A stretch of DNA of 64,000 nucleotides, taken from positions 72,584,618 through 72,648,617 of the forward strand of contig NC_059080.1 of NCBI RefSeq assembly GCF_020497125.1. Reading direction: 5' to 3'. This DNA comes from Mauremys mutica (Eukaryota; Chordata; Testudines; Geoemydidae). Shown one piece after another: positions 23,940-35,774 of the stretch (its first letter is position 1; each line of letters starts with the position of its first letter). The notes below the pieces were generated by a model that was not told the DNA's origin, made no database searches, and was given only the letters and a program-made list of their open reading frames with translations. Made by a program: the position numbers and the translations under genes.

Positions 23940-24268
23940 CAGCGGTTCTCAATCTGTGGGTTGGGACCCCAAAGTGGGTCATAATCTCATTTTAACGGCA
24001 TTGTCGAGGGCTGGTATTAGCCTTGCTGGGGCCCAGGGCCAAAGCCCGATCCCCCCTGCCCAGGCCAAAGAGCTTCAGCCCTGAGTATGTGTGGGGCAGG
24101 GGAGGGCTCAGGTTACAGGCCCCCCCATCTAGGTTGAAGGTCTGGCTTTGGCCCTGGCCCCCATGCCTCGGGTGGCAGGGCTCAGGCTTTGGTTCCCCTC
24201 TCTGGGGTTGTGTAGCAATTTTTGTGGTCAGAAGGGGGGCATGGTGCAAAGAAGTTTGAGAAGCCCTG
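23940..24268. mobile_element. hAT MITE of the CAGnGGTTCTCAA family
   Basis: Ends CAGCGGTTCTCAA and TTTGAGAAGCCCTG; flanks ATATACAG and GTTTACAG agree at six of eight positions. GC-rich interior with GGCTCAGG repeats. Same family as 33183-33584. Confidence 0.8.
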
Positions 24269-24570
24269 GTTTACAGTAATTCACCTCAGATTCACTTCAT
24301 ATGTAATTGGCTGAATCATTACTCTGAGAGCTACTGTTCAGCCATTTTCTGCCTATTTTATATTGTTTTCAGTCTCATAAGAAATAACAGCAAAAATCCT
24401 AGAAAACTCCAGATCCTTGTATCTCTGTCATAGTCCAGGGAGTTCTGTACAACTGTGTGCAATTTATTCCACAACCTGCCTCCAAAACTGAAGAAGTAGC
24501 TAAAACCTCCTACTCTGGTATAATACACAGAAGATCTACAGGGTGTAGTGTTTGGAACTGGTGAAAAGCC

Positions 24571-25936
24571 TGAGGCTGTGTCTATGCTACAGAGCGTATG
24601 ACAGCATTACTCCTGGGGGAATTCTGCACCACTGCGCAAGTGCAGAATTAATGTCCCTGCACATTTATTTTTTCCCTGTAGAATAACTGATTCTGATGGG
24701 AGGTGAAGGGAAGCTGCAATCACACCTTTTGCCCAGCAGGAGCTGATGTGGTGCCAGAAGAGAAGGCGGCTGGCTCATGGGCGGGGCAGCCAGCCATGGC
24801 GAGTGAGGGGGCAGAGGCTGCCTTCCACACTGCCCTATCTGCGGGGCCAGGTGAGGAGGCATGGGATATGGAGGACTGGACAGAGTGGGGCACACAAGAC
24901 TGCTGGGGGTGGTCACACAGACTGGAGTTCAGAAGAGCAAATGAAGGGGGACAGACTGGGGTGGAGGCACAGAAGCTACTAGGGTGATAACATTGAGCCA
25001 TGGGCTGAATGGGAGTGGGGGTGCAGGGCCACATAGGGACGCAGGGAGTGGTGGTAGCTGAATGGGGGTGCAGGGACACATGGAGATGGGCAGCTATGCC
25101 TGGCTGAGTGCGGGTGCAGGGTCACATGAGACAGAGGGGAGTGGGAGGCAGGGACACATGGGGACATGTGCAGATATGCTTGTCTGAATGGAGAGTGGGG
25201 ATGCAAGGAGACACGGGCAGATGTGTCTGAATGGGAGAGGCAAGGGGTCAATCAGGGTCTGCATGGAGGAGGCTCCCCAAATTCCTAACAGTCCCCCCGA
25301 AAAGCATTACATACTTCCCACACCCAGCAACCCTCCAGGTTCACTCGCAGGCTCCTTCCCAGCAGTTATTTTCCTCTCCCTCAGCTCTTCTGTTACCCCT
25401 GATTCCCCAAGCCTTTGCACCGCTGCTGAGAAGTATGGGAAGTACGTTTCTCTATTGCAGCTTAAATGAATTATTACTCAAAGTTCTGTATTAATATGCC
25501 TAGTAAGGAATCTATTTGTTAAAAAAATTTCCTGAATCTTTTTTGTTTGTTGCATACTAACAGGTGTTTTAAATAAAGTGCCAAATAATTGAAACTGGCA
25601 TGATTATATTGTGTTATTTTGACAAAATATGCAGAATTTTAAAATATTGTCTACAGAATTTTTAATTTTTTGGTGCAGAATTCCCCCAGGAGTATTAGCA
25701 TGGTTAAACATGCATACCCCCTAGAGCAGATGTAGCATATACCAACAGAAGGAGTTTTTCTGCCAGTGTAGGAAAACCATAACTTCAAACAGCATTAATT
25801 ATGCCAACAGAAGCACTCTTCTGTCAGCATAGATGCGTCTACAATGCAAGCTGGCATCGCTGGAGGTGTGGATTTTTCATATGCTTGACTGACATAGCTA
25901 TGCTGGTATAAATTCTAAGTGTAGACCAAGCCTCAG
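24571..25936. mobile_element. MITE with GTCTACAC-type ends, carrying a nested element
   Basis: Left end GAGGCTGTGTCTATGCTAC and right end AAGTGTAGACCAAGCCTCAG are inverted repeats. Most of its length is a second element at 24609-25693; without that it is about 280 bp. Confidence 0.7.
24609..25693. mobile_element. Nested element with CTCCTGGGGGAATTCTGCACCA ends
   Basis: The left 24 bases and the right 24 bases are near-perfect inverted repeats (ACTCCTGGGGGAATTCTGCA... and its reverse). ATT on both sides may be a 3-bp target duplication. The interior is a G-rich half (24740-25260, with repeated GGACACATGGGGAC-like units) followed by an AT-rich half. No coding content. A 3-bp duplication would fit the PIF/Harbinger group, which is an inference. 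Confidence 0.75.
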
Positions 25937-27038
25937 AAGTACAATGCCAGCAAAATAACTGACTACGGGGGAAAAAATTAGCACTTAAGCAACAGTAACT
26001 TACTATCAACAAATATCCCACAGCTCTTTACTTCATAACAAATTGCTAGTGGAGTCCAAGCATCTGCAATTAGATGTAATCCTTATCTCCAACAATGAGC
26101 TTGGAAGCGATCACTGTGTACCTCTCTGGGATACTTAGCACTGTACCCCTTTGCAATTACACATGAAAGGTCAAATTGCTACAAATCATCCTCAAAACAG
26201 AATTGTTGGGTTTTAGCTTTCTAAAAGGGGACTTCAAGTCCAGCCACTTGTGGTTTGCTAGACAGTTTTCCTGCAGATCCAATGGTATTCATATTACTGT
26301 GACTACTTCTTGCATATTTTTGGACATTCCCATGCCTTATTCTTCAAAAGAGGGACTATATGGCTCTAAGGAAACAGATATGAATAGTGCATTTCTAAAT
26401 ATTCCTTTCCACCTTGAAGTGTATTTGTTCCATAACAGATCTGATGCAACTGAGACGCGTAGTGTCAACACACACAAACTACAATGTGTCTCTGCTGCGA
26501 GGAACTGAAGCTACTATAAATGAGAAGTACTCCAAAGTTCCTTTTTCTCTGTCATCAGATTGTTTTCATTCTAACTACTGGGGTATCTTAATAAATTCTC
26601 AGTCTAGTGTGGGCCCACCAGTGCTACAAAGTAAACCTACCTAGAATCTGCATGTCATTGAGGTGACAGATCCAATTTACTGCCAGCTTGAAGAAGTTAA
26701 TAAACAGGTTGCCAGTTTGCCATTAGCTACAATATTATGGAAAATGTTTGTTCTGCAAGAAAAATATTTGTGTGGGATTACTGACGTTTTCTTGAAAGCC
26801 TCATGTTAAGGAGGAAGTCAGGTAAGCCAGTGTTATATATATGCCACATATGTAGAGAACATGCATTAATCACAGAAACTCTGCTTCATCATTTCTACAT
26901 AGATTGAATGAAAGAGTTTTTTCTCTCCATAGCCCACTCCACTTGTGAAGACTGATTCAAAGAATCTGGATGATCCCAGTCACTCAGGACTTAGCCCTCC
27001 AGGGTGCTAAGTGCCTTCAATTTCAGAGAAAAACCAAG
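25937..27038. other. Intergenic sequence, nothing recognised
   Basis: Mixed-composition DNA with short chance frames only. No repeat ends or conserved motif were found. Confidence 0.35.
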
Positions 27039-29146
27039 GGTACGTCTACACTACGGGACTATTCCGAATTTGCATAAACCGGTTTTGTAAAACAGATTTT
27101 ATAAAATCGAGTGCGCGCGGCCACACTAAACACATTAAATCGGTGGTGTGCGTCCATGGTCCGAGGCTAGCGTCGATTTCTGAAGCGTTGCACTGTGGGT
27201 AGCTATCCCGTAGCTATCCCATAGTTCCCGCAGCCTCCCCCGCCCCTTGGCATTTCCGGGTTGAGATCCCAGTGCCTGATGGGGCAAAAATCATTGTCGC
27301 GGGTGGTTCTGGGTAAATGTCGTCAGTCACTCCTTCCTCTGGGAAAGCAACGGCAGACAAGCATTTCGCGCCTTTTTTCCCTGGATTGCCCTGGCAGATG
27401 CCATAGCATGGCAATCATGGAGCCTGTTTTGCCTTTTGTGACTGTCACCGTATGTGTACTAGATGCCGCTGACAGAGGCAATTCAGCAGCGCTACACAGC
27501 AGCATGCTTTTGCTTTTGCATGACAGCAGAGATGGTTATCAGCCATACTGCACCATCTACCAATCCATAAATTGGTAATAAGATGATCATGGCTACCAGT
27601 CCTTTTGCACTGTTCCATTTGCTGCTGTCATAAGTGCCCCTGGCTGCTCTTAGCCAGGGGCGCAAAAGCCAAAATTGGGAATGACTCCCTGAGTCAATCC
27701 CTCCTTTTTGGTATCTAAAAATAGAATCAGTCCTGCCTAGAATATGGGCAAGTGTACTAGAGAACCACTGTATCATAGAACCAGAGAGCACAGCTGCTCT
27801 GTGTCAGATCCTGCAGAAATTATGAGCTGTATGCTATTCACAGGGGGTGCTCCTGCAACAACCCCTCCTGTTCATTTCATTCTTCCCCCAGCCTTCATGG
27901 GCTACCGTAGCATTGTCCCCCCACTTGTGTGATGAAGTAATAAAGAATGCAGGAATAAGACACAGTGACTTGTTAGTGAAGGCAGCCTCCAGCTGCTATG
28001 ATAGTCCAGACAGGACAGTAAGGAGTGCATCCCTCTGCTAGTTCAGGGGCACTTGAATCTTTTCTTTACACATGAAGGGTGGGGGCTGATGGAGCTCAGC
28101 CCCCTGTTGCTATGACGATGATGGATATCAGCCATACTGCACCATCTACCAGGAAAAATTAGGACCAGGCGACCTTGATCGACCTGTCCCAAGCAAGTTG
28201 GTATGGTATGGTTACCAGTCCTTTTGCACTGCCCCATGTGCCAATAGGCTGATGATGAGGATGGGTAGCAGTCCTATTGTACCATCAGCCACCCATGGCG
28301 GGGTGGGAGGAAGGATGTTGTTGTTGATTGCTGCACCATCCCGTCTATCTGCAGCATTCAGTAAAGATAGGGTGACATGTAAAAGAGTCAAGACAGGATT
28401 GTTTTCCCTTTCACTTCTGGGGGTGGGTGGGGGGGTGCGTAAATTGCCTAGCTATGCCCTGACCCACCGCGGACACTGTTTTTGACCCTAGAAGCATTTG
28501 GAGCTCAGCCAAGAATGCAAATGCTTTTCAGAGACTGCAGGAACTGTGGGATAGCTTGAGTCCTCCAGTCCATGAGCGTCCATTTGATTCTTTGGCTTTC
28601 CGTTACGCTTGCCACGCAGCAGTGCGCTGAGTCCCTGCTATGGCGTCTGTCTGGAGATATTTAAAAAATGATTTTGAATTTCGTCTTCTGTAACGGAGCG
28701 CTGATAGAACAGTTTTGCCTGCCCTTACAGCGATCACGTCCGCATCGTCCATGCTGGAGCTCTTTCTTTATTTTGATTTTTAACTGCATCACCACCCGTG
28801 GTGATTGGAGCTCCACGTTGGGCAAACAGGAAATATTCAAAAGTTCGCGGGGCTTTTCCTGTCTACCTGGCCACTGCATCCGAGTTCAGATTGCTGTCCA
28901 GAGCGGTCAGTGGTGCACTGTGGGATACCGCCCGGAGGCCAATACCGTCGATCAGCGGCCACACTAACCCTAATCCAATATGGTAATACCGATACTAGCG
29001 CTACTCCTCTCGTTAGGGAAGAGTACAGAAACCGGTTTAAAGAGCCATTAAAATCGATATAAGGTGCCTCCTAGTGTGGACGGTTGTGGCGTTAAATCGG
29101 TTTTACGCTCCTAAAACCGGTTTAAACGCATAGTGTAGACCAGGCT
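27039..29146. mobile_element. 2.1-kb non-autonomous DNA transposon with GTCTACACTA ends (Harbinger-like, tentative)
   Basis: Left end GGTACGTCTACACTACGGG; right end reversed AGCCTGGTCTACACTATGCG. CAAG lies on both sides (27035-27038, 29147-29150), a 3-4 bp target duplication. Copies of AAACCGGTTT stand just inside each end (27077 and 29115), forming subterminal repeats. No transposase frame survives, and CpG density is high for the region. Superfamily is inferred from the short duplication only. Confidence 0.75.
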
Positions 29147-30039
29147 CAAGTTGAGGGCACTCCACACCTGGCACGATCAGCTCCCAATTGCAGGTATTAT
29201 TTATGTTTTCCTGGGGAGAGGTGGTAGTCATGCAATGAAGGGTGTTCTCCCCCTTGCATTGCTACCCATGATGTGGATAGCCTGTACAAGGTGGCTTACA
29301 ATTCAGCCCTAAATGAAGCAACATATGATTTAGCAGGGATAACTGAAACCTCCTAGTATAAAGCACAATTGGTGTAACTGTAAGTGTTCTTGGACAATGA
29401 TAGTGTATTCCAAACCAACCTTCCCTGCAAAGGTAGATAAAACAGAAATAAGAACAATGAAGATTCAAACCCCCAAAATGTTATCACTTCTTAATGACAA
29501 GAAGAAAGTGAACAGAAATGCAAACTGCTTTACTAGTTAGCTGGCAAAGCCTTCATTCTTGTCTAAAGGTGACTTCTGAAACTCCATTTTACCCCTATTT
29601 ACCATTAAGACTCATTCTTCAAGGACAATTAGGTTACTATCCTCTTGATTTAAGGCTGGCCAGAGACTGGGCCACTGCATGTTTACACCTGCATACTGTA
29701 AATAAGTTTGAAACCTGGAAATGCATGGGAACCTACTTCCATGTCTCTAGAATCACATGGCACTTCCTAGAACATTCTCATTCTCAAAAATAAATATTCT
29801 ATTTTTCTTTTGAGAAAGAAACTACATTTAAATAATTATTTTTTCTTGGTTCTCCCTTGTGGCCTGTCTGGCCCAATGGAGAATATATTAGATGTCTAAC
29901 AGCCAAAAATACCCTGCTTGGGCTAGTAAGGATCAGTCATTCAAATGTTGTGGGTTAGAATCTCTCTAAAGTCAATTCTTCTGTTTATTGTATGGAAGTA
30001 CAGCCTTCATATATGGCTTTTTGAACTGAGGGACAACCA
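29147..30039. other. Intergenic sequence, nothing recognised
   Basis: AT-rich, no exon, RNA gene or repeat end that I can name. Confidence 0.35.
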
Positions 30040-32635
30040 TTTTACTTTTGATTCTAACAGGGAGGAACTGCTTGTGACTCCAAAGGTGGAAGGCAATTTG
30101 GGTGAACATGATCAAGAAATGGCAGATTTCATTATTATAAGAAAAGGAAGAAGTGAGAGAAGCAAAAGGACAATGGACTTCAAAAAAGGACACTTCCACA
30201 AACTCAGAGAACTGGTAGGTAACAGGGGCGGCTCTAGGCATTTTGCCGCCACAAGCACAGCAGGCAGGCTGCCTTCGGCAGCTTGCCTGCGGAGGGTCTG
30301 CTGGTCCCGTGGCTTCGGCGGACCTCCCGCAGGCGCTGAAGCCGCGGGACCAGCAGACCCTCCGCAGGCATGCCGCTGAAGGCAGCCTGCCTGCTGCCCT
30401 CGTGGCGCCGGCAGAGTGCCCCCCGCGGCTTGCCGCCCCAAGCACGCGCTTGGCGTGCTGGGGCCTGGAGCCGCCCCTGGTAGGTAAGGTCCTCTGGGAA
30501 GAAAATCTCAGGGAAAAAGGATTTCAGGAGAGGCGGCAGTTTCTCAGAGACAATATTAAAGGTAGAACGGCAAACTATCGATATGCAAAGGCAAAATAGG
30601 AAGAATAGTGAAAGGCCACTATGGCTTCATCAGGAGTGCTTTAATTACCTGAAAAATCAAAAAGGAATCTTAAAAAAAGTAGAAACCGATGAGACAGAAG
30701 AATAGCACAAGCATGTAGGGACAAAATTAGAAAGGCCAAGGTACAAAATTAATTGCATCTACCAAGGGACATGATAGAACCTCTTCTTCTTGTCTCTTAA
30801 TACCTTAGGAGCAAAAGAAAGACAAAAAGAAAGTGTAGGCCTACTACTTATCAGGGAGGAGAGATAATGACAGATGACAACAAGAAGGTGTATGTGCTTC
30901 ATGGCTATTTTGCATCAGTCTTCACTAAAAAGGTTAATGTTAACCAAATGCTTAACTTAGTTAATATTAACAACCAGGGGGAAGGAATACCTTAAAGAAT
31001 ATTTAGATAAGTTAAATGTAGTCGAGATAGCACAGCCTGATGAAATTCATCCTAGGGTACTTAAGGAACTAACTAAAACAATCTTGGAACAATTAGCAAT
31101 TATCTTTGAAAACTAATGGATGATGGGTCAGGTCCCAGGGGACTGCAGGAGGGCAAATATAAAGAGAGGAACAAAGAGGACCCAGAGAATTATAGATCAG
31201 TCAATATAACTTGGAAACCGGGAAAAATGTTGGAATCAGTTATTAAACAATCAATTAAGCACATAGAGCACAATAAATAGGGTAATAAAGAACAGCCAAC
31301 ATGGATTTGTCAAGAACAAATCATGTCTGACCAACTTATTTTCCTTCTTTGACAGAGATACTGGCTTAGTGGACAAGGAGGACAAGCAGTAGACATGATA
31401 TATCTGGATTTTAGTAAAGCTTTTGACACTTTGACACAGTCCCATATCACATTTTCTTAAGCAAACTAGAGAAATGTGGTCTAGATTAAACTACTATGAG
31501 GTGGTGCACAGCTGGCTGAAAACCATACTCAATGGTTCGCTGTCAAACTGGGAAGACTTATCTAGTGAAATCCTGCAAGGGTCTGTCCTGGGTCCAGTAC
31601 TATTCAATGTTTTCATTCATGACTTTGAGAATGGAGCAGACACCCTGTTTATAAAATTTGCGGATGACACCAAGCATGAAGGAGTTGCAAGAACTTTGGA
31701 GGACATGATTCAAAGTGACTTTGAGGAATTAGAAAATTGATCTGAAATCAACAAAATTAAATTCAATACAGACAAATGCAAAGTGCTATACTGAGAAAGG
31801 GAAAAAAATCAAATGCACAACTACAAAATGGGGAATAACTGCTTAGATGGTAGTACTACTGGAAAAGATCTAGGAGTTATAATGGATCATCAACTGAACA
31901 GGAGTCAACAATGTGATGATTTAAGAAAAGGGTTAATGTCATTTTGGGGTGTATGCCCATGAGTTTTGTATCTAAGGCAAAGGTGGTACTTTCCTCAGCA
32001 CTGGTGAGACCTCAGCTGGAGTACTGTGTCCAGTTCTGGGTGCCACATTTTAGGAAAGAGTGAACAAATTGGAAAGAGTCCAGGGGAGAGCAACAAAAAT
32101 GATAAAAGGGTTAGACAACGTGATCAATGAGGAAATGTTTAAAAAGCTAGGCATGTTTAGTTTTCAGCAAAGAAGACTGAGCGGGTGAACCTGATAGCAC
32201 TCTTTAAATATTTTAGGGGCTGTTATAAAGAGGACAGTGATCAATTGTTCTCCATGCCTACTGATGGTAAAACAAGAAAAAATGGGCATAATCTGTTGTA
32301 AGGGAGATTTAGGTTAGCTATTAGGAATTTTTTTTAAATTATAAGGATAGTTAAGTATTGAAATAGGCTTCTAATGGAGGTTGTCAGATTTCCTTGTTGT
32401 GGTACACATTCGCCATTAGAGTGCTCCCTTGTGTCAGGGTGTGATGTTGCACAAATCTATCTCTCTACCACCTTCAGATCATCTGTCTCTGTGCACTATT
32501 CAGTCCTCTGACTGAGATGCATTGAAGTCAAGCCACTTTCAAGGCAACAAAAACTCAAACTAGTAATCATAGTCTCTCAACATGACCTCCTAAAGTCTCT
32601 TCCAGCTTTACATTTCTATGATTCTATCACTGTTA
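30040..32635 (+). mobile_element. CR1 LINE, long degraded copy on the plus strand
   Basis: Sequence from about 30040 to 32635, with a hAT MITE inserted at 30223-30479. The best surviving frame, 31474-31740, is the CR1 reverse-transcriptase centre: LQGSVLGPVLFNVFIHDFEN and KFADDTKHEG (FADD catalytic site). The 3' end finishes TTTCTATGATTCTATC, the usual CR1 tail repeat. About 200 bp at 32384-32580 do not look like CR1 and may be a further insertion. Many stops and frameshifts; inactive. Confidence 0.88.
30223..30479. mobile_element. GC-rich palindromic hAT MITE with perfect 8-bp target duplication, inside CR1
   Basis: Ends CAGGGGCGGCTC and GAGCCGCCCCTG; GTAGGTAA at 30215-30222 and 30480-30487 is an exact duplication. 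Inverted relative to the copy at 16654-17040 and shorter (257 against 387 bp), lacking some internal repeat units. Its insertion postdates the CR1. Confidence 0.93.
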
Positions 32636-33182
32636 ATGTTCTCTTGGAAACTGAAAGAAACAAAATAAAACTCCCATCACCGGTTACAAGACACAGTTAT
32701 ACAAAATACTGGTTACTTATTCTTACTACTTTGTAATCCTAATACCAATATCTTTTCTGTTTTGTCAAAATATAGTGTAGAAATGGTGCCTATGAAAGAA
32801 AGATCTGTTCTTACAGGTTGCTGAAGTTGTTTGATAGCAATTGGTGCCCTGAACTGCTGCCAAAAATAAAACTGTAATATAGGTCAGAAAAATGTTTTCA
32901 GACAGAGTTACAGAAAGTCTGAGATTTGGAGGAAGCAATTTTATGTTTTCTTATAGGTGCTGCAAATTGCTATGTCCTATTGACTCTACCACGTAAACCA
33001 TTTTCAGCACCAGTCCAAGAAGAACCGAGGTTCACAACTTTGGCTATGCAATGCAGCAATTTCTGAATGCAGATGGGGCTTTTGTTTTAAAAACATCTAC
33101 CAGAAAGAACTAATTCCAACTCGTGTTCATTCATAACTGCCACAGAAACCGATAGAAACTTGCCCTGTCAAGCATTCTACAG
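32636..33182. other. Intergenic sequence, nothing recognised
   Basis: AT-rich DNA between the CR1 end and the next MITE; no coding or regulatory feature seen. Confidence 0.35.
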
Positions 33183-33584
33183 CAGGGGTTCTCAAACTTC
33201 ATTGCATCCCAATCCTCTTCTGACAAAAAATATTACATGACCCCAGGAGGGGGGATCTTAGCCTGAGCCTGCCCTTGCCCTGCTGCTCTGGGTGGGGTGG
33301 GGGGCAAAGCCAAAACCTGTGCCCCACCACCTGGGGTGGGGAGATCAAAGCCAAAGCCCAAGGGCTTCAGTCCAAGACGGGATGCCGATAACCATGCCGT
33401 CCAGGGCCAAAGTCCTTAGGCTTCGGCCCTGGGTTGTGGGGCTTCAGCTTTGGCCCTGGGTGGTGGGGTTCAGGCTTCGACTTCTGCTGCAGGTCCCAGC
33501 AAGTCTAACACCAGCCATGGTGACCCCATTAAAAAGGGTTTGTGACCCAGTTTTTGGTCCCAACCCCCAGTTTGAGAACCGCTG
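33183..33584. mobile_element. hAT MITE of the CAGnGGTTCTCAA family
   Basis: Ends CAGGGGTTCTCAAAC and GTTTGAGAACCGCTG; flanks TTCTACAG and TTCTACAT match at seven of eight. Interior rich in GGGCTTCAGC / GCCAAAG units like the copy at 23940-24268. Confidence 0.87.
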
Positions 33585-33819
33585 TTCTACATTTAGAGAG
33601 TCCTAACAACTGTAATTTCCAACTGCCACTGAATTTTTTCAATATTCCATCCTTAAAGAGAGTTTTGCATCCAACTACTATCATGTCCAACTGCCATCGA
33701 GTCTTCTGAAACCTTCTGCTTACATCATCCCACCTCTTTTCCTAATGGCATATCATCCAATTCTGCTTCATCTTTAGACAGAAGTAGAGAAGAAAGTATT
33801 ACTACTTCACCTATAACCA

Positions 33820-33985
33820 GGGGGATAGCTCAGTGGCTTGAGCATTGTCTTGCTAAACCCAGGGTCATAAATTCAATCCTTGAAAGGCTCACTTACAGAT
33901 CTCAGGCAAAATCAGTACTTGGTCCTGCTAGTGAAGGCTAGTGAATAACCTTTCAGCTCTATGAGATAGTTACATCTCCACATAT
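33820..33985 (+). repeat. tRNA-derived SINE
   Basis: An A-box (TAGCTCAGTGGCTTG, 33826-33840) and a B-box (GGTCATAAATTCAATCC, 33863-33879) sit at tRNA-like spacing, with TTGCTAAACCC between where an anticodon arm would be. The body after the tRNA part continues to about 33985. It resembles the turtle and crocodilian Pol III SINEs. It is not a functional tRNA: the acceptor arms do not pair. Confidence 0.75.
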
Positions 33986-33989
33986 TTTA

Positions 33990-34900
33990 TATTCTTTTAA
34001 CCTGGTTCACAGATGGCAGTTTTTTCAGCTTTCCTGGCACAGCCCCAGTATCAGCTTTCTTCTGACCTCACTCTTGAGGCAAAAACGTCAGTGGTGGCAT
34101 CCCATCAGAGTCAGCTGAACTCTTGCATTTAGTTGTGGCATTCTGCAGCACCATCTAGGCTTCATCGTGTACAGCAATTCAACAACCACAGCTGGCCTGA
34201 TTCAAGCTATAAAACTACTGTCTAGATATTTGGACACAGGCTGGTTTGAGCTCTGGGACCCCATGAGAGGGGAAGGTCCCAGCACCTGGGCTCCAGCACA
34301 AGTCTGAAAGTCTACATAGCAATGTTTAGCTCCACAGCCCAAGCCCCATGCACCCAAGTCAGCTCACCCTGGCCACCTGCAAGTAGATATAGCCATAGGC
34401 TGCTGCAGCAGATAGTAAAAAAGAAGCACTGTCCTTCAAAAAGCAGCCAGCAAGCCCCAAGAAAGTCCTGACTAACGTCAGGCAAAACACAGCCTTGAGT
34501 ATTTGCAGGGGTTAATGCCAGATTTCTTAGGTATTTTTTTCACTGTGAGATTGGTGGTTAAATAAAACCACAAATTCTGTCTTTGCAAAGTGGTTGGTGC
34601 TCTGGGGCTGAAGAAGCTCTTTGCACCTATTATTCTTTGTACTGCAGTAGGGCCCAGAGGCCCCAGCCCCATTGCGCTTAGTTGGCACTGTACCCACATA
34701 GTCCCTGCCCTGAAGCGATTACAATCTAAATCTATTAGCAACAACTGCTGGACACAACAGGTGGTGGGGGAGGGTGCGACAAGCCAAGGAAATAATGGGA
34801 TTAATTTTATCCAATTTGTTTACAGGGCGCCCATTCAACGTGCAACCCCAGGGGCAACTGAAGGCAAAGCCCAGCCCAGCCCAACCCACTACAGACTTTT
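33990..34900. other. Intergenic sequence upstream of the RASA2 CpG island
   Basis: Mostly non-coding DNA of mixed composition. A stretch near 34600-34760 resembles a decayed repeat (GTAGGGCCCAGAGGCCCCAG, TACAATCTAAAT). No exon seen. Confidence 0.35.
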
Positions 34901-34919
34901 ATTTCGGAGTGAAAACCAT

Positions 34920-35770
34920 CAACTTCCCCCACGGGTTCCACTAGAAGCCCCCCCCCCGTCCCGCCCGCGGGCCTCCCACTCGCCTGCTCGGTACAAGCCC
35001 GCCCAGCGCCCACCCTCAGCCCCGGGCACTGCGCTCTAACCGGCCGCCGGGCGGCCCCGCGCGCCGGCTGTGGGCCTGGCTAGAGGCCCCGCCCAGCTCT
35101 CCTAAGGGCGGGGCAGTCACGGGCCGCGGGCGTCACTGCCCGGGGAGGCCCAGCGTGGCGCAGAGACAGGAACTGCCCCACCCCGGCATTAGACGGGCAG
35201 CGGCTGCAGCAGCGCTGAATCGCCCGCGCGGCAGGAGGAAATGCGTATGCGCCTGCCGCTCCGCTGTCCAATGGGAGAAGCGGAGTGGGCGGGGCGGCGC
35301 GGTGAGGTGCCGCCTGCCGGGGCCTGCGCTCACTGCCGCACGCACAAGAGACAGGGCCGTAGAGGGAAGGGGCAGCTGCCTCCTCTCCTCCTCGTTAGCG
35401 CGCAGCGCAGCCGGCGGCGGCGGCACTATGGCGGCCGAGGATGGTGACGGCGAAGGGGTCCGAGTGCTACAGAACCTGCGGGGGAAGATCTGTGAGTGAG
35501 GGAGCGGGGTCTGGGGAGGGGCCGGCCGGGCACGGGCACTACGGGGGCCTTTCTGCCCTGGGCTGCCGCACTGAGTCACCGCTGTTGCCCTGGACCTTCC
35601 TCCCTCGGTCCTCCCCGTGCGAGAGCCGGCCTTTCTTCCCGGCTTCCCTTCCGCCCGCGCCCTCTTCCTGCCTCCGGGGGCCGGCTCCTGCCCCGGCCTG
35701 TGGGGCGGCGGGGGCTGCGGAGGGGGAGAGGAGGCGGCTCGGGGTGGGCGGCTTTTGCTCTGCTCGGGAG
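34920..35770 (+). promoter_or_regulatory. RASA2: CpG-island promoter of RASA2
   Basis: A sharp rise in G+C and CpG frequency against AT-rich surroundings, ending past exon 1. Visible sites include GC boxes (GGGCGGGGC at 35106-35114 and GGGCGGGGCGG near 35287), a CCAAT box at 35268-35272 (CCAATGGGAG) and an NRF-1-like TGCGTATGCGCC at 35242-35253. No TATA box was seen, as usual for a housekeeping-type promoter. The transcription start is inferred to lie about 35280-35400. Confidence 0.85.
35428..35491 (+). CDS. RASA2: RASA2 exon 1, coding part (Ras GTPase-activating protein 2, N-terminus)
   Basis: ATG at 35428 has a good context (A at -3, G at +4). It encodes MAAEDGDGEGVRVLQNLRGKI and the first base of the next codon, ending before a GTGAGT donor at 35492. 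VRVLQxLRGKICEAKNL is the start of the first C2 domain of RASA2 (GAP1m), a Ras GTPase-activating protein with two C2 domains, a RasGAP domain and a PH-Btk module; it switches off Ras at the membrane. Only 10 residues precede VRVLQ, against some 30 low-complexity residues in mammals. An in-frame ATG at 35155 without intervening stop could give a longer N-terminus, but it lies in the GC-rich probable 5' UTR and I prefer 35428. Exons 2-4 follow in phase. Confidence 0.92.
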
Positions 35771-35774
35771 GGCA

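Noticed and set aside
33820..33895. Functional tRNA gene
   Set aside because: A- and B-boxes are present, but the acceptor and other stems do not pair and the sequence continues into a SINE body.
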